A stretch of 64,000 bases of DNA, taken from positions 434,001 through 498,000 of the forward strand of contig OY730443.1 in assembly GCA_963422705.1 (NCBI GenBank), written 5' to 3'. Below the pieces are notes generated by a model. The model worked only from the letters and a program-made list of their open reading frames with translations. It was not told where the DNA came from and ran no database searches. Positions within the stretch are counted from its first letter, which is position 1; each line of letters opens with the position of its first letter. Below are positions 41,868-50,274 of the stretch, in pieces. A program made the translations under genes and the position numbers. This DNA comes from G963422705 sp963422705 (lineage in GTDB: Bacteria; Poribacteria; WGA-4E; WGA-3G).

Positions 41868-43805
41868 ATGTTATCAAACTTCAACGAAAAACTTATCGCA
41901 TTCCTCAAAACCGACGCGCGTTTTGTCGATGATACCGGCGAACTCATCATCGCCACCGTCAGGAATCACGCGTGGCAACTTGAACAGGGGCTAATTCGCT
42001 TGTTAATGAGTGATAAAGAAATAGAGCAGAAGTTTTTTAACAACATTAACGGACGCTGGGTTTTCAATTATAATACCTTCATCACCTACATCACAGATAA
42101 GAACTTCCTTGATGGTTCCTACACCCAATTTCGCAACAGAATCGGATTGAACTATGACGATAAGTACCTATCGCAACGCGGTGAGGTTTCACTGGTGTGG
42201 CCCTATAAAGATTGTGTACTTGAGGGTGGACAGACGCGTGAGGAAGAGACGCGTCAAGAAATATTCTTCAATGAATGCCTCGCAGAAGATGAAATCAACC
42301 GCCTGTTTCATCCGAAGGTGCTCACCGGCTGGAAACGCCACACGGATGTTGGCGGAAAACCGGTGTCTGATATCGAACGCGATGCGGACGGTACTATACG
42401 CGAAAACCTTATCATCAAAGGGAACAACCTGCTGGCGCTGCATAGTTTGAAGCAGCAGTTCCGCGGCAAAGTGAAGTTAATCTACATCGATGCGCCGTAT
42501 AATCCAGACAGTGCGTCAAATACTTTTGTGTATAATAATCACTTTAAGCATTCGTCGTGGCTAACTTTTATGAAAAACAGATTGGAGATAGCTAAAGAGT
42601 TGTTGAGAAAAGATGGCAGCATGATTATTGCAATTGATGATAACGAACAGAATTATCTTGGGGTTTTATTGGATGAAATATTTCCAGCAAGGGAAAAACA
42701 CTGTATCACTATCGTTCACAATCCCCGGGGTGTCCAAGGAACAAATTTTTCATATATTCACGAGTATGCGTTTTTTGTTATTCCAAAAGGTAAAAAAATT
42801 ATTGGTGATAGGGAAATTCCTGCTGAAAAAATTAAGTGGAATAATTTCAGAAATTGGGGCGGAGAATCGAAACGGGAAGATGCAAAGAACTGTTTTTACC
42901 CCGTTTTTGTTGAGGATGACAAAATTGTTGGGTTCGGAGATGTCGTTAATCAGGATGAACATCCCAGCGCTCAAACAATCTGCCATAAAAAAAGAAATTA
43001 TGTGTATCCAATTGATTCGAAGGGGGTTGAACGGAAATGGAGATATGCACGACAGAGCGTCAATCAAATCAAACATTTACTCCGAGCAAGGAAAACAAAA
43101 ACGGGTTATGAAATAGAACTAGGGAAGAATTTTGGAATGTATCGTACTGTTTGGGAAGATGAAAGATACGATGCAAATATTTACGGGACACAACTTGTTA
43201 ATTCACTTGTTCCTGGATGTGACTTCGATTTTCCAAAATCACTGTGGAATGTCTATGACTGTCTCCGCTCAGTGGTAGAAGAGCATAAAGATGCAATTAT
43301 CTTAGATTTCTTCGCGGGAAGCGGTACGACGGCTCACGCCGTGTTGGAATTAAATAAAGACGGTGGCAATCGAAAATTCATCATTTGCGAGCAAATGCAT
43401 TACGTTGAAACTGTGACAAGAGAACGTGTTAGAAAAGTGATTGAACAGAAAAATGGACACGACTTTATCTACTGCGAACTGATGCAATACAACCAAGTCT
43501 ATATGGAGAAAATCCAAGTGGCACAATCTACTGAAGAACTTGTTTCACTCTGGGAAGAGATTGCCGAAAATTCATTTCTGAACTGGTACGTTAATCCGGA
43601 AGTGCCAGAAGATGCTGTGGACGATTTCATCGCCATCGGGCAGACAGAAAACGGATTGCATAAACAGAAACAGCTGCTAATGGAGTTGCTAGATAAGAAT
43701 CAACTCTATGTCAACCTCTCGGAGATAGAAGATGCCGATTTTGGCATCAGCGAAGAAGATAAGCGGCTCAACAAAGCCTTTTATGGAGGTGCCGACGATG
43801 TCTAA
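41868..43805 (+). CDS. mod: Type III restriction-modification DNA methyltransferase, copy 4
   Basis: Fourth Mod; 645 residues from ATG 41868 (MLSNFNEKLIAFLKTD), which follows GTGAAGGAAACC; the longer frame starts inside the res scar. The centre is unique (ITIVHNPRGVQGTNFSYIHE; RTVWEDERYDANIYGTQLVN) though distantly similar in plan to copy 5. Motif IV is DAPYNPDSAS and motif I ILDFFAGSGTTAHAVLELN. Its C-terminal block is a mosaic: divergent up to SFLNWYVNPEVPEDAV, then nearly identical to copies 1-3. The last codons overlap the res ATG by eight bases after a GGAGG, so res translation is coupled to this copy. Confidence 0.92.
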   Translation: MLSNFNEKLIAFLKTDARFVDDTGELIIATVRNHAWQLEQGLIRLLMSDKEIEQKFFNNINGRWVFNYNTFITYITDKNFLDGSYTQFRNRIGLNYDDKYLSQRGEVSLVWPYKDCVLEGGQTREEETRQEIFFNECLAEDEINRLFHPKVLTGWKRHTDVGGKPVSDIERDADGTIRENLIIKGNNLLALHSLKQQFRGKVKLIYIDAPYNPDSASNTFVYNNHFKHSSWLTFMKNRLEIAKELLRKDGSMIIAIDDNEQNYLGVLLDEIFPAREKHCITIVHNPRGVQGTNFSYIHEYAFFVIPKGKKIIGDREIPAEKIKWNNFRNWGGESKREDAKNCFYPVFVEDDKIVGFGDVVNQDEHPSAQTICHKKRNYVYPIDSKGVERKWRYARQSVNQIKHLLRARKTKTGYEIELGKNFGMYRTVWEDERYDANIYGTQLVNSLVPGCDFDFPKSLWNVYDCLRSVVEEHKDAIILDFFAGSGTTAHAVLELNKDGGNRKFIICEQMHYVETVTRERVRKVIEQKNGHDFIYCELMQYNQVYMEKIQVAQSTEELVSLWEEIAENSFLNWYVNPEVPEDAVDDFIAIGQTENGLHKQKQLLMELLDKNQLYVNLSEIEDADFGISEEDKRLNKAFYGGADDV

Positions 43806-46398
43806 ACAATTTCTGTATCAAAAGCTTGATGCAGTTCTCCAAATGGACTTACTGAAAAAGGACATCCCGAATTATCTCAAAGATAACCTGAATCCGGCGT
43901 TTGAACTGCGTCCTTATCAGGAAGAGGCATTCGCGCGCTTTTTTCACTGTTTTGAAAATGGTTTTGATGGCAAGGAAAAACCCTCGCACCTGCTGTTTAA
44001 CATGGCGACAGGCAGCGGCAAGACGCTCATCATGGCAGGGTTAATGCTCTACCTCTATGAGAAGGGTTACCGTAATTTCCTGTTTTTCGTGAATTCCATC
44101 AATATTATTGAGAAAACGAAGGATAACTTCCTTAATCCCCTCTCTTCCAAATACCTATTCAGTGAAAATATCTATTGTCAAGGGCAACGCGTTACCGTGA
44201 CACCGGTAGATAATTTTGAAGGTGTCAATGAGAACGCCCTCAATATCTGCTTTACGACAATCCAGCAGCTGCATGGTGATATGACGACAGAGAAGGAGAA
44301 TGCCCTCACTTACCAGGATTTCGCTGAGAAAAAGATTGTCCTACTCGCAGATGAAGCACATCACATGAATGTTAGGACTAAGGGGCAAAAAAAGTTGTTT
44401 GAAAATTGGGAAAGCACGGTTGAACGAATGTTTAAGTCGAACAAAGCTAACCTGTTGTTGGAATTCACCGCCACTCACGATTACGAGAATCCTGCCATGG
44501 TAGATAAATATCGGAATAAGGTGATTAACCGCTATGATTTGGTGAATTTTCGGAATGAACGGTTCTCAAAAGATGTCGTGATAGTTCAGTCCGATTTTGA
44601 ATTAAACCAGCGCATTTTGCAGGCACTTATTCTCAGTCAATATAAACAGGAGGTGGCGGCGGCTTACGGGATTAACCTGAAACCGGTGATACTGTTCAAG
44701 GCACAGCGGACAATTGCACAATCTCAAGAGAACAAGGCAAACTTTCATCAACTGATTCATGGGCTTACAGCGGGGCAGATTGCCAGTATTCGTCGCTCGG
44801 ACATTCCGATTGTTGAACGGGCATTCCAATTCTTCGATGAAAATAACATCACCGACGAGCAATTAGCACAACGTCTGAAGCAGGAATTCCAAGAGGCTTA
44901 CTGTCTTTCGGTTAACGATGAAACGGATAAAAAGAACTATCAGCTCCGAGTGAACACGCTTGAAGAGCAGAATAATCCGATTCGGGCAATCTTTGCCGTG
45001 CAGAAATTGAATGAGGGCTGGGATGTGCTGAACCTGTTTGACATCGTCCGCTGTTATGAGACACGGGATTCGGGGCGCGGTAAAATCGGTACCACGACAA
45101 CATCTGAAGCGCAACTTATCGGGCGCGGAGCACGGTATTTTCCATTCACCTTGCCTGAGCATAGCGCTCGGTTCCGACGTAAATTCGACGAAGAACTTGA
45201 CAATACGCTACGCGTCTTGGAAGAACTCCACTATCATAGTATCAACGACTCCCGTTACATCTCTGAAATTCGCACCGCCTTGGTTGAGCACGGCATGTTA
45301 GATGAAAATACCGTAATCCGGAAAATAAAATTAAAAAAGCAGTTCAAGCAGAGCAGCTTTTACAAATACGGTGTCGTCTGGCTCAACAAATGCGTCCTGA
45401 AGGATTACCGACACATCCAATCTTTTGAGGATTTAGGGATTCAGAAGCAAAACTACGTGCACAACGTAGCTACTGGGGCCGGAGGGACAACCGGCCTGTT
45501 CGAAAACGAGTCACCCCCGTTCGTGCGTGACGAAAATCGCCGGAATGTCAAATTAACCGATATTGAACACAATGTGGTTCAATCTGCCATTGCAAGGAAT
45601 CCATTTTTCACGTTCTCAACGCTCAAACGGTACTTCCCGCAATTGACAACCATGCGCGAATTCATCACATCACCCCACTACTTGGGTGGTATGGAAATCA
45701 CCTTTGAAGGCAATATCGATGAATTGGAATCAAATCGTGCCGAAAAATTCGCAGCATGTCGCGGGCTGCTCCAGCAAATTGAAGCAGCACTCCGAAAACA
45801 GATTGTCGAATATGAAGGTACAACACGTTTTCACGAAAGAACGGTTCGCGCAATCTTTACAGATAAACGCCTGAAATTTAATTGTAACAACCCGCGTGCT
45901 GATGAAGACAAACAGTTCGCGCATTTCGTCTCCACCAGGGACTGGTTCGCTTTCAACACTCTCTACGGCACCAGTGAGGAAAAAGCGTTCGTACGGATGT
46001 TGGATAGACTCATACCAGAGCTAGACGAAACCTACGACGAAATCTATCTGCTTCGCAACGAAGGGCATTTCGCCATCCATAATTTTCAGGATGGGCAAGC
46101 CTTTCAACCCGACTTTGTCCTATTCTTACGCGAGAAAAACCGTTCAACACTGGAAAATCAGAACAGCGAAACGCTCGTGAGTTGCCAACTTTTCATTGAG
46201 CCGAAAGGGGCACATCTGCAGGAACATGACAGCTGGAAGGACCATCTGTTGAAAAAAATCAGAGCGACATTTCGTAGTAGAATCCTGACGGAGGATAGAA
46301 ATTATCGCTTAATCGGGGTGCCATTCTACAACACTGCAGATGAAAACGAATTTCGGAAATCCCTTGACGCTGCATTGAATAATGCAGCCAAAATGTGA
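43798..46398 (+). CDS. res: Type III restriction endonuclease subunit Res
   Basis: ATP-dependent helicase-nuclease that cuts when two unmethylated sites are met, in complex with Mod. The 866-residue protein has Walker A FNMATGSGKTLIMAG, the DEAH box VLLADEAHHMN, helicase motif III region LLEFTATHDY, motif VI GRGARYFPF, and a C-terminal PD-(D/E)xK nuclease seen as FQPDFVLF and FIEPKGAHL. It is the only intact res for all five mod genes. Start ATG 43798 lies within the end of mod copy 4 (stop at 43805) with TGGAGG nine bases upstream. Confidence 0.95.
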   Translation: MSKQFLYQKLDAVLQMDLLKKDIPNYLKDNLNPAFELRPYQEEAFARFFHCFENGFDGKEKPSHLLFNMATGSGKTLIMAGLMLYLYEKGYRNFLFFVNSINIIEKTKDNFLNPLSSKYLFSENIYCQGQRVTVTPVDNFEGVNENALNICFTTIQQLHGDMTTEKENALTYQDFAEKKIVLLADEAHHMNVRTKGQKKLFENWESTVERMFKSNKANLLLEFTATHDYENPAMVDKYRNKVINRYDLVNFRNERFSKDVVIVQSDFELNQRILQALILSQYKQEVAAAYGINLKPVILFKAQRTIAQSQENKANFHQLIHGLTAGQIASIRRSDIPIVERAFQFFDENNITDEQLAQRLKQEFQEAYCLSVNDETDKKNYQLRVNTLEEQNNPIRAIFAVQKLNEGWDVLNLFDIVRCYETRDSGRGKIGTTTTSEAQLIGRGARYFPFTLPEHSARFRRKFDEELDNTLRVLEELHYHSINDSRYISEIRTALVEHGMLDENTVIRKIKLKKQFKQSSFYKYGVVWLNKCVLKDYRHIQSFEDLGIQKQNYVHNVATGAGGTTGLFENESPPFVRDENRRNVKLTDIEHNVVQSAIARNPFFTFSTLKRYFPQLTTMREFITSPHYLGGMEITFEGNIDELESNRAEKFAACRGLLQQIEAALRKQIVEYEGTTRFHERTVRAIFTDKRLKFNCNNPRADEDKQFAHFVSTRDWFAFNTLYGTSEEKAFVRMLDRLIPELDETYDEIYLLRNEGHFAIHNFQDGQAFQPDFVLFLREKNRSTLENQNSETLVSCQLFIEPKGAHLQEHDSWKDHLLKKIRATFRSRILTEDRNYRLIGVPFYNTADENEFRKSLDAALNNAAKM

Positions 46399-46408
46399 AG
46401 GAAATCGC

Positions 46409-48384
46409 ATGTTATCAAACTTCAACGGAAAACTTATCGCACTCCTCAAAACCGACAAGCGTTTTGTCGATGACGCCGGCGAACTCATCATCGCCTCTGT
46501 CAGGAATCACGCGTGGCAACTTGAACATGGGCTGATTACCTTGTTAATGAATGATGAGGAAATAGAACAGAAGTTTTTTAACAACATTAACGGACGATGG
46601 GTTTTCAATTACAACACCTTTATCACCTACATCTCACAGAAAAACTTTTTTGGTAATTCCTACACCCGATTTCGAAATAAAATCGGATTAACGCACAATC
46701 CGTCTGCGGCCGGTGAAAGCAGACGGGGAGCTGAACACGGCGATGTTGCCCTCGTTTGGCCCTATAAGGATTGTGTGCTTGAGGGTGGACAGACGCGTGA
46801 GGAGGAAACGCGTCAAGAGATATTCTTCAATGAATGCCTCGCAGAAGATGAAATCAACCGACTCCTAGCGACGAAGGTGCTCACAAACTGGCGCCGGCAC
46901 ACGGGCGTAGGGAAAGACAAACGAGATGCTGACGGCACATGCCCGGTATCAGACATCAGACGCGATGCAGACGGTACCATACGCGAAAACCTTATCATCA
47001 AGGGGAATAACCTGCTAGCACTACATAGTTTGAAGCAGCAGTTCCGCGGCAAAGTGAAGTTAATCTACATCGACGCGCCGTATAATACAGGTGGTTCATC
47101 GGATACTTTTACCTATAATAATGCTTTTAATCACTCAACATGGTTGACATTTATGCGGAATAGACTGGAAGTATCGCGGGACTTATTGAAGACGGATGGA
47201 ATCATCGTCGTTGCTATTGACGATGTTGAATTGTTTTATCTCGGTGTCATCCTAGACGAAATCTTTGGAAGAAAAAACAAAATTGGGTTAGTATGCATCA
47301 GACATCACCCACGCGGAAGAACTCAAAGCCGGTTTTTCTCTACCGTTCATGAATACGCGCTATTTTATGCGAAAAATATTGAGGAAGTAAAAGAAGATTT
47401 CCGATTCGACACCGATGATGAAGAAATTGAGGAATCCTTCATCCGCGGAAGAGAAGATGCTACCCCTGAGACACGCCCCAGTCTCTATTATCCAATTTTT
47501 TACAATCCGGCTACAGAAGAAATTGCTTTAGATAATAAGGGCAACGTAGGGCAAAACCGCCATTTTGACGATTTTATTCAAATTTTACCGGAAAATAAAA
47601 ATGGCATGAGGACTTGGAAACTTGTTAAGGAATCGTTTTTAGAGGAATTAAAGGAAGGGAAAATAAGGATAAAAAGAACCAGAAACAAATATGAAGTTTA
47701 TCGGAAAATCGTTAGGAAAAAAAATAAAGCGAAAACAATGTGGACGGAAGCGAGATACGATGCCAACCATCATGGAACAAATCTACTAAAAAAACTGTTT
47801 GACGGCAAAAGCCCATTTCGTTATCCGAAATCTTTATACACACTCTTGGATATCTTAAAACTCACAACCGATGCAGGCGATATCGTCCTTGATTTCTTCG
47901 CTGGTTCAGGCACAACAGGACATGCTGTATTTAATCTTAACAAATATGAAGTAGAGGGGGGGGGGCGAGGCAATTTATCCTTGTCGAACAATTAGAGAAA
48001 CATATTACGGTTTGCAAGGAGCGGATTGAGAAAGTGCTCGCGGAAGAGGGAATGAATAACGTAGATTTTATCTCGTGCGAGCTGATGCCCTACAATGAGG
48101 CGTTCATGGAGCAGATTCAAACGGCGGAATCTACAGAAGAACTCCTGAGTTTATGGAAAAAAATGGCGGAGGATTCGTTCTTGAACTGGTACGTCAATCC
48201 ACAAATGCCGGAGGACGCTGTGAAGGATTTTATCGCCATCGATGATGTAGCGAAGCAGAAACAGTGCTTGGCATCATTGCTGGATAAGAATCAGCTCTAT
48301 GTCAATCTTTCGGAAATAGAGGATGCCGATTTTGGCGTCAGCGAAGAAGATAAGGTATTGAATCGAATTTTTTATGCGGAATAA
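46409..48384 (+). pseudogene. mod: Type III DNA methyltransferase, copy 5, out of frame at a G10 tract (phase-variable)
   Basis: Fifth Mod, starting MLSNFNGKLIALLKTDKRF at ATG 46409, 11 bases after res. The frame breaks at a run of ten G (47956-47965) and stops at 47995; the rest (RQFILVEQLEKHITVC and the C-terminal block) lies in the next frame to 48384. One more G (or two fewer) restores a 658-residue protein with DAPYNTGGSSD (motif IV) and VLDFFAGSGTT (motif I). The centre is unique (LVCIRHHPRGRTQSRFFSTV; KTMWTEARYDANHHGTNLLK). The N-terminal block has small extra segments (THNPSAAGESRRGAEHG; KDKRDADGTCPVSD) and its C-terminus is the most divergent of the five. I read it as a switched-off allele rather than a dead gene. 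Confidence 0.88.
47956..47965 (+). repeat. Homopolymer of ten G in mod copy 5
   Basis: Uninterrupted G10 inside the coding sequence just after motif I, the kind of tract that changes length by polymerase slippage. G10 is out of frame; G11 or G8 is in frame. Confidence 0.9.
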
Positions 48385-48428
48385 TACTTCAGGTTTTTCA
48401 ATTCATCCCTATTTTGTAGATGAAGGCA

Positions 48429-48447
48429 GCGAAACTGGCTGTTTCGC
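48429..48447 (+). repeat. Third copy of the GCGAAAC/GTTTCGC palindromic repeat
   Basis: GCGAAAC, five bases, GTTTCGC, then TCTAAGCG. The arms are identical to those of the two copies inside tnpB, and the flank CTAxGC is similar. It is intergenic, after mod copy 5. Confidence 0.6.
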
Positions 48448-48544
48448 TCTAAGCGACGGTACACTCTTTTCCATAGCCTGCCCTTCTCGGCAAATCTGAG
48501 AAAATGTTGGAAACTGAATCACTCTAGAATCCCTGTTTTATCTC

Positions 48545-48573
48545 TTGACAAAAGCAATAAATTGCTTTAAAAT
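48545..48573 (+). promoter_or_regulatory. Promoter for tyrA-cmk
   Basis: TTGACA (48545-48550), 17-base spacer, TAAAAT (48568-48573). The tyrA ATG is 68 bases downstream. Confidence 0.65.
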
Positions 48574-48640
48574 GTCGTTTAAGTGATTTCATCTGCGGAG
48601 GGCAACTTCAGGAACGTTCCCTTATCCATCCACTGGCAAT

Positions 48641-49537
48641 ATGTTTACAAACTTGCATCAACTTCATCAAATAACGATATGGGGAGTGGGCTTAATTGGA
48701 GGTTCACTTGGGCTGGCGCTGAAAGCAAATGGATTCTCTGGCCAGCTCGTCGGGCTCGGGCGGCGGCGCTCAACCTTAGAAAATGCCCTCGCGCGAGACG
48801 CCGTGGATTCCGTCACAACAGATATTGCGGATGGGGTGGAAAATGCAGCACTCGTGGTGATTTGCACACCCGTTGAATACGTCCCGATGTTCGTGCGACA
48901 GCTTGCCGAATGTGTTGTCTCGCCCATTCAACGCCCTATCGTCGTTACCGATGTCGGTAGCACCAAATTAGAAATGGTTAAGGCGGTTGAAAATTTGCTA
49001 TCCCAAACAGGTGATGCTATAACCTTTGTGGGTGGACATCCGATGGCGGGTTCGCATGAAGTGGGTGTGAATGCTGCGCGTGCGAACCTCTTTGAAAATG
49101 CGAAATGTGTTCTAACGCCGACAGCAAATACGTCTCCAGAGGCGCTCCGATTTATTGAAAAGTTGTGGGAATTTGTGGGAGCTGTGCCCTATCTCCTTTC
49201 GCCTGAAGTACACGACATGCTCATTGGTGCTGCAAGCCACCTGCCCCATCTCCTCGCCAGTGTACTGACGAACACCGTCTCGGATGTAGAAACGGATGTT
49301 GGAAAAGCCTTGGATTTCGCGGCGACAGGTTTTCGGGATACGACGCGTATTGCCGCTGCTTCCCCGGAGCTATGGACGCAGATTTTCTCACAAAATAGAG
49401 AGATTCTTTTACTCCTAATTGATAAACTCGTTGCTAACTTAATGGAATTTAAAGACTTACTCCAAACCGATGAACTTGATGAGATTGAGGGCGTGCTCGC
49501 GGCCGCAAAAAATTCCAGAGAAACCTTAAACGTATGA
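48641..49537 (+). CDS. tyrA: Prephenate/arogenate dehydrogenase
   Basis: Oxidatively decarboxylates prephenate (or arogenate) with NAD(P) in tyrosine synthesis. The N-terminal NAD loop is ITIWGVGLIGGSLGLALK, TDVGSTK and FVGGHPMAGSHEVG are family signatures (the latter holding the catalytic histidine), and a C-terminal helical dimer domain (LIGAASHLPHLLASVL; FAATGFRDTTRIAAASPELW) is complete. Length of 298 residues is normal for the monofunctional enzyme without ACT or chorismate mutase domains. cmk follows after 75 bases. Confidence 0.93.
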   Translation: MFTNLHQLHQITIWGVGLIGGSLGLALKANGFSGQLVGLGRRRSTLENALARDAVDSVTTDIADGVENAALVVICTPVEYVPMFVRQLAECVVSPIQRPIVVTDVGSTKLEMVKAVENLLSQTGDAITFVGGHPMAGSHEVGVNAARANLFENAKCVLTPTANTSPEALRFIEKLWEFVGAVPYLLSPEVHDMLIGAASHLPHLLASVLTNTVSDVETDVGKALDFAATGFRDTTRIAAASPELWTQIFSQNREILLLLIDKLVANLMEFKDLLQTDELDEIEGVLAAAKNSRETLNV

Positions 49538-49612
49538 CAGTGAGGTACGCAGCGGCACGTTCACTTCAAATCTGTCTTATCGCTTCTGGGGAGAAAAAGG
49601 AAAAAAATAATA

Positions 49613-50266
49613 ATGCATACGACGATTGCGATGGACGGTCCCGCGGGTTCAGGAAAAAGCACCGTTGCGCTGTGCGTCGCGGAAAAACTCGGATTTCTCT
49701 ATCTCGATACCGGGGCGATGTACCGCGCTGTTACCGTGCTTTCCCTCCGTCATCAATACGTCTCAGGCTCCCCGCAACTTACCGACATCGTACGCCGTTC
49801 TCATATCGAATTCACCGATAATGGCAAAGTGGTTTTACTAGATGGCGAAGATATCTCTACCGAAATCCGGATGCCCGAAGTTAACAAACTGGTTGCAGAT
49901 GTAGCGAAGATTCCGGAAATACGACATGAAATCGTGAAGCATCAACAACGGCTTGGAGCGAAAGGGAGTCTTGTTGCCGAGGGACGGGATTTGACAACCA
50001 TCGTTTTTCCAAACGCTGACTTCAAATTTTACCTAAATGCTTCTGTAAAGGAACGGGCAAGACGCAGGCTTATGGAGCTCCGCAGAAAGAATGTGCGGAC
50101 GACGTCCGAAGAGGTAGAAGCGGAAATCCGGCTGCGTGATGAGAAGGACATCTCGCGTGAGCATAGTCCACTTCGAATGGCTGAAGACGCAATTGTCGTT
50201 GATACAACACATAAAACAATTCACGATGTCGTCAATTTCATCGTAGGGCAGGTGCAAGAACCGTAA
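49613..50266 (+). CDS. cmk: Cytidylate kinase
   Basis: Phosphorylates CMP and dCMP with ATP. The P-loop is AMDGPAGSGKSTVAL, then FLYLDTGAMYRAVT, AEGRDLTTIVFPNADFKFYL (the NMP and LID-type segment with its GRD) and RLRDEKDISREHSPLRMAED are all diagnostic. Length is 217 residues, as usual. It sits between tyrA and the sulfatase; the common aroA-cmk-rpsA order is not kept. Confidence 0.95.
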   Translation: MHTTIAMDGPAGSGKSTVALCVAEKLGFLYLDTGAMYRAVTVLSLRHQYVSGSPQLTDIVRRSHIEFTDNGKVVLLDGEDISTEIRMPEVNKLVADVAKIPEIRHEIVKHQQRLGAKGSLVAEGRDLTTIVFPNADFKFYLNASVKERARRRLMELRRKNVRTTSEEVEAEIRLRDEKDISREHSPLRMAEDAIVVDTTHKTIHDVVNFIVGQVQEP

Positions 50267-50274
50267 GGAAGATT

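Noticed and set aside
47996..48384. Separate gene downstream of mod copy 5
   Set aside because: Its sequence is the C-terminal part of a Mod protein in the next frame; the break is the G10 tract, so it is one gene.
36046..48384. BREX, DISARM or other phage-defence system
   Set aside because: There is no pglX-brxC-pglZ, drm or toxin partner; all genes in the region are Type III mod or res.
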